Positions 9,035 through 18,225 are shown, counted from the first letter of the stretch. The stretch: DNA of 64,000 nt from Galbitalea sp036271795 (GCA_036271795.1 DATAZY010000087.1:1-64000); one strand, 5' to 3'. Notes: generated by a model not told the origin, from the letters alone. Made by a program: numbers and translations.

Positions 9035-10988
9035 CGTGCACCGCCGGGCGACGCTTCGGGTTGGGCTCTGATTCACGGAGAACTTCGCGGGTTACTGGCG
9101 CGATCTCGCCCCTGCCCGTGATCAGGAATCGCAGCATGTTGTTGATCGGGTTACCCTCGGTCCACTCGAAGTAGATGTCGGGGACGACGCCCGTCGCGTC
9201 GCGGATCGCCAGGAGCACCGCCGCCGCTGTGCCGGGCACGTTGCCGCTCTTCACCTGGAGAACGCGATACCCGAACTTCATGGCACCGCGCACTTCGAGC
9301 TCTTCCTCGAAATCCGACGAGTCGCTCTTGTGAACCTCAAGGAAGATGATCGGAGCCTTATTCGGGATGTGGCTGTAGTGTCGTTCGTCTCGCGACTTGT
9401 TGCGGTATTCCTCCGCCGTATCCGAATCGGGCTGGTGCGACACAATGCGCACCGCGCCGTTCAGCTGGGCATCCTTCGTCACGAACTCGAGAGCCGTCTT
9501 GTCCAGCACAATAGAGGCTGCGCGAAGCTGGAAGGATCGCCGCACGCGCGACAGGATTGAAACCAGGACAATGGCCACGATGAACAGTCCAGCGATCTTC
9601 ACGCCATCCGGGCGCTCACCGATATTCAGAACCGTCGTGTAGACAAAAACCGCGGCGATCACTCCGAAGCCGACCGTTCGCGCGTGTTGACGCTTCCGAA
9701 CTGCGGCGAGTGTGACAGCGACCGCTGCGGAGGTCATCAACACGAGAACTCCGGTCGCATATGCCCCTGCCTGTTTGTCGACATTTGCGTCGAAGATGAA
9801 GGTGATCAGGAAGGCGATGAGAGTAAATACGATCACGAGCGGCCGTACCGCGCCCGCCCAGAGCGGCGCCATACCGTAGCGCGGCAGGTAGCGGGGAACG
9901 AGGTTCAGCAGCCCCGCGAGCGCACTCGCACCGGCGAACCAGAGGATCGCGATTGTGGAGAAGTCGTAGAACGAGCCGAACCATGGACCGAGCAGGCCGT
10001 GCGCGAGAAAAGCCAGGGCGCGACCGTTCGCGGCGCCGGCAAACTGCGCGGGCGTGATGAGGATGGATGTGACCAGACTGGTCGCAATCAGGAAGAAGCT
10101 CATGATGCCGGCGGCAGCCGTCAACAGTCGACGAGCGCCCCGGATGCGGCCGGCAGGATGGTCATCCGTGTCGGTCGGGTCTCCCTTGATGTGCGGCATG
10201 ACCGCGACACCGGTCTCGAACCCAGACATTCCCAACGCCAGCCTCGGGAACGTGACGAGCGCGAACCCGATGGCGAGAACAATGTTGCCCTGCTGTCCGA
10301 ACACGGTCTGGTGCGTGATGTTGGCGAGGAGTCCGTGTGATCCGGTCACAAGCGCCGGGTGCTCGAGGATGTCAGCTCCGGAAACGACGACGATCACCAG
10401 GTTCAGGAGGAGATAGACGCTCACTAAACCGACGGCTATGCCGATCGCCTCACGGAAGCCCTTGAGAAATACCAGACCGAGAACGGCGATAAGCAGAATA
10501 GTCAGGAGGAGATTCTGGCCGTGCAACCAGGCAGGCATGAGCGGATTCTGGGTGAAGTGCTGCGCGGCATCCGCCGCAGACAGCGTAATCGTGATCATGA
10601 AATCGGTCGCAGCGAACCCGAGGAGTACGAGAACGAAGAGCTTGCCGGCCCACCACGGCAGGAGCCGTTCGAGCATCGCAATCGAGCCAGAACCGCGGAA
10701 ACTCTCCTGCGCGACGCGGCGGTAGACCGGCAACGCTCCCAGCAGGGTCAGCGCCACAAGCACGAGCGTCGCGAGCGGCGAGAGGAACTGTGCCGCCAGG
10801 AAAGCAATGGCCGGCGCATAGCCGAGGGTCGAAAAGTAGTCGACCCCGGTGAGGCACATGACCTTCCACCAGGGATCCGGCCGGTCGACCACCTTGGCGA
10901 GAGGCCCCACGGATGGAAGTTCGTGGGCGGCGAGATCCCTGAGCATCCATGCCCCGAGCCGGCTCCGCGACGCCTTTTTGTCTAACAC
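9027..10988 (-). CDS. APC superfamily permease, candidate potassium importer
   Basis: A polytopic permease of about 653 residues. Roughly the first 470 residues form about 12 hydrophobic segments, with the APC-like N-terminal motif GVDYFSTLGYAPAIA. The last 180 residues are soluble. This long architecture resembles KimA/YdaO-type potassium importers and actinobacterial 'amino acid transporters' of unknown substrate. I chose GTG 10988 because TAGCCT (11000-10995) lies exactly 6 nt upstream, a leaderless promoter pattern; TTG 10994 is the alternative. The kdp-like motif upstream supports K+ transport, but substrate assignment is inference. Confidence 0.8.
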   Translation of the reverse strand: MLDKKASRSRLGAWMLRDLAAHELPSVGPLAKVVDRPDPWWKVMCLTGVDYFSTLGYAPAIAFLAAQFLSPLATLVLVALTLLGALPVYRRVAQESFRGSGSIAMLERLLPWWAGKLFVLVLLGFAATDFMITITLSAADAAQHFTQNPLMPAWLHGQNLLLTILLIAVLGLVFLKGFREAIGIAVGLVSVYLLLNLVIVVVSGADILEHPALVTGSHGLLANITHQTVFGQQGNIVLAIGFALVTFPRLALGMSGFETGVAVMPHIKGDPTDTDDHPAGRIRGARRLLTAAAGIMSFFLIATSLVTSILITPAQFAGAANGRALAFLAHGLLGPWFGSFYDFSTIAILWFAGASALAGLLNLVPRYLPRYGMAPLWAGAVRPLVIVFTLIAFLITFIFDANVDKQAGAYATGVLVLMTSAAVAVTLAAVRKRQHARTVGFGVIAAVFVYTTVLNIGERPDGVKIAGLFIVAIVLVSILSRVRRSFQLRAASIVLDKTALEFVTKDAQLNGAVRIVSHQPDSDTAEEYRNKSRDERHYSHIPNKAPIIFLEVHKSDSSDFEEELEVRGAMKFGYRVLQVKSGNVPGTAAAVLLAIRDATGVVPDIYFEWTEGNPINNMLRFLITGRGEIAPVTREVLRESEPNPKRRPAVHVS

Positions 10989-10994
10989 TCCCAA

Positions 10995-11050
10995 AGGCTA
11001 CGGCCCGGCAGACCGTCCTAACGGTTCCTTAGCGTATGGATCCCGTTAGG
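10995..11050 (-). promoter_or_regulatory. APC permease promoter with kdp-like operator
   Basis: On the minus strand a -10-like TAGCCT (11000-10995) lies 6 nt before GTG 10988. The -35 region is occupied by CCTAACGG/CCGTTAGG half-sites (11017-11024 and 11043-11050, inverted, 18 bp apart) with TTCCTTA at 11025-11031 between them. TTCCTTA followed by CCGTTAGG also occurs upstream of kdp. This fits an activator that overlaps a poor -35 box. Confidence 0.5.
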
Positions 11051-11779
11051 ATTTCGGAGCCGCGGCCGGGCGGGCTCGACGCCAGCGGGGCTCGAACCAG
11101 AGCACGACCGCGAACAGGAGAACGGCGACTGCACTCAGGGTGCTGAGCCAGCCGGCCAGGATCGAATGCTCGTTGGCGGCAGCGCTCGATTCCACGACCT
11201 GCCTCTGCTCGCTCGCTGCGACAGGAGAACCCGCAGGTTATTCCATTCGGTCGCCACTCCCTCTCGTTCTTGCGGGAGCACCGCGGTGTAGTTCGGGTCA
11301 GATCCCACCTCCTTCACTTCCTCGGCGAACTGGACGCTTAGCGGGACAACAAACAGCATTTCACTGCGGACCTGGTATTCCAGGTCACCCACCTGAACCT
11401 CCGCGAGTGAGGCGTTCGACGACGCCGTTTCGGAGCTCACGAACAGCATGGAGCTCACCGCGACTCCAGCGGCTACCGCGAGAGCAACAACGACACGCAT
11501 CGGTTTCGACAAGGGGCGCGGGGCCAGCCCTCGAAGCTGGTCGCGACGCCAGCTGACGTCCGCCACAATTCCACGTATCGAGCGGCCGAGGATGCGTCTC
11601 GCCAGTGATCGGTCGGACGAATGGCCATCCGCTGAGGTGACCTGCTCATGCAGATCCGAGCGCACCTCGTCGAGTCGCTCATTCCGGACGTCGTCTGGCA
11701 GGCCGAATGTGTAGAACTCGGCCCACGACGACACTCGCGCGGCCGCGCGCATTGCACCGCTTTGACGATCGTTCGTCAT
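11046..11779 (-). pseudogene. Membrane protein paired with PadR, frameshifted near its end
   Basis: The ATG at 11779 opens a frame (MTNDRQSGAMRAAARV) with an N-terminal helical region (WAEFYTFGLPDDVRNERLDEVRSDLHEQ) like the permease-prefix/HAAS-type domain often encoded beside PadR regulators, then one membrane segment. As written the frame ends at 11135 with an implausible polar tail. Shifting frame between about 11215 and 11238 continues into AAANEHSILAGWLSTLSAV, a second membrane segment and a basic end, with stop TAA 11048-11046. This is a real lesion or a single-base sequence error. Its ATG overlaps the padR stop (ATGA). Confidence 0.7.
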
Positions 11780-12129
11780 GCTAGTGAAGCCCTCGCCTGG
11801 CCGACAGCGATCGCAGTCGCGGCGGGACGAGCGGCGAGAACTCGTGCTCCCTCGCCGGTCACCCGATACATCCGACGACGTGGTCGTCCCGCAAGGGTCG
11901 CCGAGTCGGCGTCTTCCCACTCCGACGAGAGCAGGCCCCGAACGGTCATCCTGCTCAAAGCCTTATAGAGAGTGCCGTGACCTATCAGCGCGTCCTGTCC
12001 GCGGGAGTCCGCAAGCGACTGGGCCAGCCCGAATCCGTAAAAGCCACCCGCACTCTGCTCGAGTTGCGACCCGCACTCGAGGATGTCGTACTCGATCGTC
12101 AAGATCGATCCTTCACTTCGTCTCGGCAT
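11776..12129 (-). CDS. PadR-family transcriptional regulator
   Basis: A 117-residue winged-helix protein. The GHGTLYKALSRMTVRGLLSSEWED stretch (split here for reading: GHGTLYKALSRM, then RGLLSSEWED) and GRPRRRMYRVTGEG are PadR hallmarks (recognition helix and wing). Such proteins usually repress their own operon and respond to ligands. It is encoded immediately before its membrane partner with a 4-bp ATGA overlap. A near-perfect sigma-A promoter with a palindrome in its spacer lies just upstream, suggesting autoregulation. Confidence 0.92.
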   Translation of the reverse strand: MPRRSEGSILTIEYDILECGSQLEQSAGGFYGFGLAQSLADSRGQDALIGHGTLYKALSRMTVRGLLSSEWEDADSATLAGRPRRRMYRVTGEGARVLAARPAATAIAVGQARASLA

Positions 12130-12135
12130 GTGATA

Positions 12136-12164
12136 AGAATAGGAAGGTATCTTCCCACTGTCAA
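12136..12164 (-). promoter_or_regulatory. padR promoter, leaderless, with palindrome in spacer
   Basis: On the minus strand TTGACA (12164-12159), 17 bp and TATTCT (12141-12136) stand 6 nt before the ATG, so transcription should start at or next to the start codon. The spacer contains GGAAG-GTAT-CTTCC (12142-12155), a 5-bp inverted repeat well placed for a repressor such as PadR itself. Confidence 0.78.
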
Positions 12165-12214
12165 TCGACTCGTCGGTCGAACGTCGGTCGGGCTCAACAC
12201 ACGATGGGTTTCAT

Positions 12215-12973
12215 GTGACTTCATTTCAGCGAACGGGAGCGCTGGTGCTCCTAGTGGCGACCGCCGCGGCCCTCAACGGTTGTGCGGGACTCGCGCACGA
12301 GCCGGCGCCGCACGACTCGCCTGCCGCGACACTGTCGGGCGTCATCGCCACGGGAACGCTGGTCGGCGTCCAGACTTCCGACCCGATCGGCGGCACTGTT
12401 GCGGTCGTCGCAAATCCAGCGAGCCACGCGCTCACGGTCAAATTGGTCGATCTCACCGGCAACCTGGCAACCGCGTCAGCGGCAGAATTGAGCGCCGCAG
12501 CTGTAAGACCTGGATCGACGTGCACGCCACTCGGTCTGTCATTCTCGAACGGCTCGATGTCGACACGCGCGAACCAGCAGTTCACCCTTCCGTCTGACCA
12601 TTCGCCCGGGTGGGAGAATCCCAGCTTCTTCCACTCGCTGATCCTGACCAGCAAGATAGTTCCGACCGTCGGTGAGTGTGCGTCCGCCATGGTCGCGTAC
12701 GCGCAACTGACCTGGACGATCGGGGACCCGAGGCCGGACATCCATGTTGCAGACCGAGGCCGACGCACCGGAGCCGAAGGGCACGCCGTCGATGCCGATG
12801 GTGCGCCCAAGTCCTACACGGTCGTCGCGGGCGACAATCTGAGTTCGATCGCCGCCCGATTCAACCTCACCCTGGATGACCTGTTTTATCTCAACCCGGC
12901 CAGGACTCCAAGCCCACTCAGCACGGTCATCGAGACGGGAGACGTACTCAACCTCAGCAAGTTGGGCAGATAG
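12215..12973 (+). CDS. LysM-domain lipoprotein
   Basis: A 252-residue predicted lipoprotein starting at GTG 12215. A signal peptide ends at LNGC (Cys about 23), the likely lipidation site, although Asn at -2 is atypical. The middle has no recognised domain. The C-terminal 50 residues (SYTVVAGDNLSSIAARFNL onward to GDVLNLSKL) form a LysM module, which binds peptidoglycan or other GlcNAc polymers. It converges with the antiporter gene (6 bp gap). It probably acts at the cell wall; no enzymatic domain is visible. Confidence 0.85.
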   Translation: MTSFQRTGALVLLVATAAALNGCAGLAHEPAPHDSPAATLSGVIATGTLVGVQTSDPIGGTVAVVANPASHALTVKLVDLTGNLATASAAELSAAAVRPGSTCTPLGLSFSNGSMSTRANQQFTLPSDHSPGWENPSFFHSLILTSKIVPTVGECASAMVAYAQLTWTIGDPRPDIHVADRGRRTGAEGHAVDADGAPKSYTVVAGDNLSSIAARFNLTLDDLFYLNPARTPSPLSTVIETGDVLNLSKLGR

Positions 12974-12979
12974 TTCGGC

Positions 12980-14425
12980 TCAACTGTCGGCGAACAGCCG
13001 GTCGAGTTCGACGTCTCCCGAACTCAGCGCGAGCACGACATCCCCCGCCTCGAGACGAGTCGATCCGCGTACCTGCACGAGCGCTCCATCACGCCGGATC
13101 AGACTGATCCACCCGTTGTCGCCCAGATCGAGAGCGTCGATCGTCGCACCATCGGCTGGCGAACCCGCCGCGACGACGAATTCGTGCATGCCGTCGGGGC
13201 GCCGTGTGAATCGGAGCCCGGATGACCACGGGTAGGGCTCGACCACTCGCATGGGCACCCGAAACAACCGGGCGAACAGAGGAACCAGTCCGCCTTGGAG
13301 GATCACAGAAACCAGAACGACGATGAAGATAATGGCGTATACGCGACCGGCGCCGGCGACCTTCGCTTGCAGGATGAACATCCCGAGCAGGATCGGCACG
13401 GCGCCCCGGAGTCCCGCCCACAACACGAACGCACGCTCACCCAGCCGCAATTTGATCGGGATCAGCAGAAGTCCGACCAGGACGGGTCGAATCACGAGAA
13501 TCAGGAGCGCGGCGATCGCGAACCCGGTCAAGAGAACGGACGGATCGAGCACAAGGTCCAGGGGAACGCTCAAGCCGAGAATCGAGAAGGCCGCGATCTC
13601 CGCTAGCGACGCAATGCCGGCGCTGAACTGCCGGATCTCCCGTTTGAACGGCGCGTGAGTGTCTCCGACGAGCACGCCCGCGAGTAGCACCGCGAGAAAC
13701 CCGGAGCCATGAAGAAGGGTCGCGGCCGCATAAATCAGGCCGGCGACGGCAATCGTCCGCACGGAGTAGAGGGCCTCATTCGGCAGCGCGAGGTGGCGCA
13801 TGAGTTTGCCAAGCAGGAGTCCACCGAGAATTCCCACGGCCGCACCGACAACGAGCTGCAGCCCGAACTGCGCCAATCCGCCAAGAATCGCACCGCTTCC
13901 CGTGCCGGTCACCGCGAGAAGGGTGAGCATCAGCGCGATCCCAACAGGGTCATTCGCACCCGACTCGCCTTCGAGGATGGTGCCCGTGCGGCCTGCGACC
14001 TCCCGGCGGCCGAGCACCGAGAAGACGATCGCGGGATCGGTTGGTGAAAGCGCGGCTCCAAGCAGGAGGGCCAGGCGCAGGTCAAAACCAAACAGGAGGT
14101 GCGCCAGGGCTGCAATCGCTGCCGCAGTGACGACGGTTCCCGCGATCCCGAGCCAGGTGACTGCGCCAAGAGATGCCCGAAACCGCCTCCAGCCGATGTG
14201 CATTCCGCCGTCGAAGAGGATGAACACCAGGGCGATCGTCACAATGCTGATGTCGGTCCCGGCGGACAGGGATCCGAGCGAGGGGAACAACTTCGCGGCG
14301 ACTGCGGCGACCACCAGGAAGAGTGCAGGCGCCGGCACACGGATGATCGCGCTCAGCCGGTTGGAGAACACTGCCGCGAGTACCGCGGCTGAAACACCGA
14401 GAATCGCGAACGCCAGCGCCGTCAT
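12980..14425 (-). CDS. CPA1-type K+/H+ (or Na+/H+) antiporter
   Basis: A 481-residue protein with about 12 membrane segments over residues 1-375. It has the CPA motifs FDGGMHIGW and LSPTDPAIVFSVLG plus GESGANDPVGIAL, which carries the ion-binding Asp. The soluble C-terminal part (about 400-481, LEAGDVVLALSSG) looks like a TrkA_C domain, as in the potassium/proton antiporters NhaP2/CvrA. It would extrude K+ (or Na+) in exchange for protons, balancing the Kdp importer nearby. ATG 14425 follows a good GGAGG site 4 bp upstream. Confidence 0.92.
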   Translation of the reverse strand: MTALAFAILGVSAAVLAAVFSNRLSAIIRVPAPALFLVVAAVAAKLFPSLGSLSAGTDISIVTIALVFILFDGGMHIGWRRFRASLGAVTWLGIAGTVVTAAAIAALAHLLFGFDLRLALLLGAALSPTDPAIVFSVLGRREVAGRTGTILEGESGANDPVGIALMLTLLAVTGTGSGAILGGLAQFGLQLVVGAAVGILGGLLLGKLMRHLALPNEALYSVRTIAVAGLIYAAATLLHGSGFLAVLLAGVLVGDTHAPFKREIRQFSAGIASLAEIAAFSILGLSVPLDLVLDPSVLLTGFAIAALLILVIRPVLVGLLLIPIKLRLGERAFVLWAGLRGAVPILLGMFILQAKVAGAGRVYAIIFIVVLVSVILQGGLVPLFARLFRVPMRVVEPYPWSSGLRFTRRPDGMHEFVVAAGSPADGATIDALDLGDNGWISLIRRDGALVQVRGSTRLEAGDVVLALSSGDVELDRLFADS

Positions 14426-14540
14426 GCTGCCTCCAAAAATCGGTCGTCACTATGACGCCGACCAGACTTCCCGGCACACCAGAGGACGCGGAACTCCTCG
14501 ACCAAAACCCTATCCGACGCGGGCCGAACGGCGGCGGTCG

Positions 14541-15056
14541 TTAGAAGAGTCTGGCGGTTTCGACCAACTCGGGTTCTTCGAGCTGCAGCAGGAACGCCTT
14601 GCGTTCGAGTCCGCCGGCGTAGCCTGTGAGGCTGCCAGACTTCCCCACTACTCGATGACACCCGACGACGATTGAGATCGGATTGTGGCCAACGGCCTGC
14701 CCGACCATTCGCGCCAGCGACTTGTCGCCAAGCTGTTCCGCGATGTCGCCATACGTTCGCGTCTCGCCGAACGGAATGTCTCGGAGAATCGCCCACACGC
14801 GCTGTTGGAAGTCGTTGCCGATCAGGTGAATCGGAAAATCAAACGCCGTCCGCTCCCCCGCAAGGTACTGCCGGAGCTGAGTTGCGGCCTGTGCAAGGAG
14901 TGGATCGCGTGCCAGCGGAACCTCGGCGCCGAACGATGTCCAGTCGGGCTTCGTCCAGTGCTGGGGGAAGTAAATCCCGGTTATCGCGTCATCCGATGCG
15001 ACCAGGATGACGTCGCTGATCTCGTCAGTCGTGACCGTGCTGTGCCTGGTGTACAT
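14541..15056 (-). CDS. ogt: Methylated-DNA-protein cysteine methyltransferase
   Basis: A 171-residue suicide DNA repair protein that moves alkyl groups from O6-alkylguanine to its own cysteine. The DNA-binding domain (RVWAILRDIPFGETRTYGDIA) and the active-site region are clear. The active site reads IVVGCHRVVG, whereas nearly all relatives have PCHRV, so the proline before the reactive Cys is replaced by Gly. The Cys, His, Arg and the downstream GYAGGLERK motif are intact. ATG 15056 has a GAGGAG site 9 bp upstream. Probably functional. Confidence 0.94.
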   Translation of the reverse strand: MYTRHSTVTTDEISDVILVASDDAITGIYFPQHWTKPDWTSFGAEVPLARDPLLAQAATQLRQYLAGERTAFDFPIHLIGNDFQQRVWAILRDIPFGETRTYGDIAEQLGDKSLARMVGQAVGHNPISIVVGCHRVVGKSGSLTGYAGGLERKAFLLQLEEPELVETARLF

Positions 15057-15142
15057 GCGTCTCGCTCCTCTTCATCCAAGTCTGGACTTCGGGAAGCGCG
15101 GATGCACGGAGTCTCGATCGCGATGTCCGAAAGCCGCGACAG

Positions 15143-15637
15143 CTACGCCGGTTGCTGGGCCTGGTCGAGCGCAATCGCGAGGCGACGAAGCATGAACCGG
15201 GTGCCGCCCTCGCGTTCCCCGCGTTCCGAGTCGCCACTCCCGTCGCCCACCAGACCGAAGCACTGGTACTGCTCGAGATAGCTCACTCGAGTACCGTCCT
15301 CGACCGGTTCGAACTCGGTTGTCGCGACCGACGCGATGCGCAGGATGTCGTTCAACGTGAACGTCGAGTTGATCGTGATCCGTCGCTCGGGTACGAGATC
15401 GAGGAAGCGAGCGCGCAGTTCGAGCCGTTCGACTTTTTCCATGTTGTTGAACGTGCTTCTGGTGACCTCCTCGCCGCCGGCGCGAAAGTCGAGCTCGTGC
15501 GAGCGCGTGCTGCGCTCCCCCGGCAGTGAAAACCATCGCTCGCGAAACTCCGCTTCCGAAAACGCCGACCACACACGGGCAATGGGAGCGTCGACCACGA
15601 TCTCCTGGGAGACCGTGCCGTGCATGAACTCCGCCAT
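15143..15637 (-). CDS. SRPBCC-family protein
   Basis: A 164-residue SRPBCC/START-like protein. The N-terminal strand-helix IVVDAPIARVWSAFSEAEFRERWF and the later strand-rich region (RVSYLEQYQCFGLVG) fit AHSA1-like members that bind small hydrophobic ligands. Residues are split here by function, not by known assignment. ATG 15637 overlaps the stop of the acyl-CoA dehydrogenase gene by one base (TAATG), indicating translational coupling. The ligand is unknown. Confidence 0.82.
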   Translation of the reverse strand: MAEFMHGTVSQEIVVDAPIARVWSAFSEAEFRERWFSLPGERSTRSHELDFRAGGEEVTRSTFNNMEKVERLELRARFLDLVPERRITINSTFTLNDILRIASVATTEFEPVEDGTRVSYLEQYQCFGLVGDGSGDSERGEREGGTRFMLRRLAIALDQAQQPA

Positions 15638-17406
15638 TAGAGCTGCTGCGGAGTCAGCGCAAACAGATCCTCGGATCCCGCGGTTGCGGCGCTCAGCAGT
15701 CCCACGGTCTGCGGGAGCAACTGCTCCGCGTAGAAGCGCGCCAGCACCAACTGGGTGTCGGCGACCTCTCGGTCCTCCGCCAGGGGCGCTGCGAGCGCGG
15801 ACTTCGCCATCAGCCAGCCGCCGAGCACAAGTCCCCACATCCGCAAGTACGGGCTCGACCCGGACAGGATCGCGTTCGGATCCGCAAGGCCGGTGCGCAG
15901 CATCCACTCGGTCGCCGACTGCAGCGCGTCGAGCTGTGTCGCCAACTCGCCGCGAATCGACTCGTAGTCGTCGCCCGCCACAGCCAGTTCCGAGTCGATC
16001 TCGCGCACCTGGCTCAAGAACTCCAAGATGGATGCGCCGTCCCGCACCCCAAGCTTGCGACCGACCAGATCCGCGGCCTGGATACCGTTGGTTCCCTCGT
16101 AGATGGCGGTGATGCGAACGTCGCGGTAGTACTGGGCGACACCGGTCTCCTCGATGTAACCCATGCCGCCGTGGACCTGCAGGCCCAGTGAGGTGAGTTC
16201 GTTGCCGAGATCCGTCCCGAACGACTTGCAGATCGGCGTGAGGATGCCGACGATCTCGGACGCGCGAGCCCGGGTTTGTGCATCCGGTGCGTGAGTCGCC
16301 CGGTCCATCTGAACCGAATTCATCAACATCATGCGGCGCAGAGCGGCGATATAGGCCTTCTGCGTCAGCAGCATCCGACGGACATCCGGGAACTCGACGA
16401 TGGCCGAGTCTTTGCCCGTCGCACCGATCGCGAGACCCTGGTGACGCTCAAGCGCGTAGTCGCGGGAATCCTGGTAGGCCCTCTCGCTCAGCGCCAGGCC
16501 CTGCGTGCCGACCGAAAGCCGGGCGCTGTTCATCATGACGAACATGATGCGCATGCCGAGGTTCTCCTCGCCGATGAGGTAGCCCGTCGCTCCGTCGTAC
16601 TCCATGACGCAGGTCGGTGATCCGTGGATGCCCAGCTTGTGCTCGATTGACAGGCACTTAACCCCATTGCGTTCGCCGAGCGATCCGTCCTCGTTGACGA
16701 GGAACTTCGGAACGATGAAACAGGAAATCCCCCTCGTGCCTTCAGGCGCCCCCGGCGTGCGGGCGAGCACGAGGTGGACGATCTGTTCCGAAAGGTCGTG
16801 CTCACCGAAGGTAATGAAAATCTTCTGTCCCGAAATCGCGAAGGTGCCGTCGTCGCGCGGCACCGCACGGGTGGTTAAGGCGCCGACATCCGAACCCGCC
16901 TGCGGCTCGGTCAGGTTCATGGTCCCGGCCCACTCGCCGCTGATCATCTTCGGCAGGTAGATCGCCTTCTGCTCGTCGCTTCCGTAGTGCAGCAGCGCAT
17001 CGATCGCCCCCTGCGTGAGAAGCGGGCACAGGGCGAACGCCATATTCGATGAAGCCAGCATCTCCTGGATGGCGAGGCCGACAGTCCAGGGGAACCCGCC
17101 GCCACCGAACTCCTCCGGGAACGGCACTGAACCCCAACCAGCGTCGACATACTGGCGGTACGCCTCCCGGAACGGTCCGGGGGTCGATACCGAGCCGTCG
17201 GGAGCCCGTTTTGCGCCCTCGACATCTCCGATGTGGTTGCTTGGCGCCACGGCGGAAGCGACAAAATCACCCGCCTCGTGAAGGAGGCCGACAACGGTCT
17301 CGAGGTCGGCGTGTTCGAAACCCGGATACGTTGCAAGCTCTGGATAGCCGACGACATGCTCGAGGACGAACGCAAAATCAGATACGGGAGGACGATAGTT
17401 ACTCAC
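15637..17406 (-). CDS. Acyl-CoA dehydrogenase
   Basis: A 589-residue flavoenzyme of the long acyl-CoA dehydrogenase type. It contains the family signatures MNLTEPQAGSDVGALTT and SIEHKLGIHGSPTCVM, and the C-terminal FAD/substrate region QVHGGMGYIEETGVAQYYRD with IYEGTNGIQAADL. A roughly 120-residue extra C-terminal helical domain distinguishes it from the usual 380-residue enzymes. It probably oxidises acyl-CoA esters in lipid or amino acid breakdown; chain length cannot be told. It starts at GTG 17406, with TAATCT 7 nt upstream as a possible leaderless -10. Confidence 0.94.
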   Translation of the reverse strand: MSNYRPPVSDFAFVLEHVVGYPELATYPGFEHADLETVVGLLHEAGDFVASAVAPSNHIGDVEGAKRAPDGSVSTPGPFREAYRQYVDAGWGSVPFPEEFGGGGFPWTVGLAIQEMLASSNMAFALCPLLTQGAIDALLHYGSDEQKAIYLPKMISGEWAGTMNLTEPQAGSDVGALTTRAVPRDDGTFAISGQKIFITFGEHDLSEQIVHLVLARTPGAPEGTRGISCFIVPKFLVNEDGSLGERNGVKCLSIEHKLGIHGSPTCVMEYDGATGYLIGEENLGMRIMFVMMNSARLSVGTQGLALSERAYQDSRDYALERHQGLAIGATGKDSAIVEFPDVRRMLLTQKAYIAALRRMMLMNSVQMDRATHAPDAQTRARASEIVGILTPICKSFGTDLGNELTSLGLQVHGGMGYIEETGVAQYYRDVRITAIYEGTNGIQAADLVGRKLGVRDGASILEFLSQVREIDSELAVAGDDYESIRGELATQLDALQSATEWMLRTGLADPNAILSGSSPYLRMWGLVLGGWLMAKSALAAPLAEDREVADTQLVLARFYAEQLLPQTVGLLSAATAGSEDLFALTPQQL

Positions 17407-17514
17407 GAAATTCAGATTAGTTCGCTGTCCGACGGTCGCACCAGAGCTTGTAGCTAGGGTCCATTAAGCGAACGTGGCTATGCGCGCACGGCTGAAGAAA
17501 AGCTCAACGCGTCA

Positions 17515-18225
17515 CTATCGGACGACTGCGGTCGCCTGCTTCTGCCGGAATATCCCACCGGCGTAACGCCGCCACAGCGTCTCGATACCAACGAACGCCG
17601 CGACGCCGAAGACCAGGGACGCAAGCGCATCCGTCGGATAGTGGATGCCCAGATAGATGCGGGTTCCTGCGGTGACGAGGGCGAGCAGGATGGCAAGAAC
17701 CGCGATGAGGACGTGAACCCGCGAGCGAATCGCGAGAACGAAGAACGCCAACCCAAGTCCCACGGCGAAGCACACGTGCCCGCTCGGATAGCTGTCCGGG
17801 TCCGGATTCGGGACCAGCGTGTCCGCGAGCCTCGCCGTCGGCCGCGGCCGGTGAACGATCACCTTGACGACCTCACTGCTGAGCCAGGTACCAAGCACGA
17901 GCAGCACGAAATGGAGGACCGTGACCCAACTGCGCGTCACCGCGAACACGCCGCCCGCCGCGATCACGCCGACGACGACTGCGATCGGCGGGCTGAATAC
18001 CCAGTTGAGTGCGAGCGAAACACTCACCAGTGCGGCGATCCTGGATGCCGCGACCTGCCCCAACAGTTTCGTCTCGGCGGCCGTGATGGACGTGCTGTGT
18101 GTCAAGGCGATTCCCGCGACAATCACCAGGATCACAACCAGAATCACGATGACGATCGTGACGATGAATCGGTTGCGTCCCTTGCGGGATGCCGCCGTCC
18201 TGGCTTCGGCGCGCGACTGGGTCAT
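17515..18225 (-). CDS. PAP2-family membrane phosphatase
   Basis: A 236-residue membrane protein with about six hydrophobic segments. The three phosphatase motifs are visible in order: KVIVHRPRP, YPSGHVCFAVG and GTRIYLGIHYPTD, with both catalytic histidines. The family removes phosphate from lipid or isoprenoid phosphates at the membrane, for example undecaprenyl pyrophosphate or phosphatidate. I chose ATG 18225 because AAAGGA lies about 8 bp upstream; it yields a basic N-terminus before the first membrane segment. Confidence 0.92.
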   Translation of the reverse strand: MTQSRAEARTAASRKGRNRFIVTIVIVILVVILVIVAGIALTHSTSITAAETKLLGQVAASRIAALVSVSLALNWVFSPPIAVVVGVIAAGGVFAVTRSWVTVLHFVLLVLGTWLSSEVVKVIVHRPRPTARLADTLVPNPDPDSYPSGHVCFAVGLGLAFFVLAIRSRVHVLIAVLAILLALVTAGTRIYLGIHYPTDALASLVFGVAAFVGIETLWRRYAGGIFRQKQATAVVR

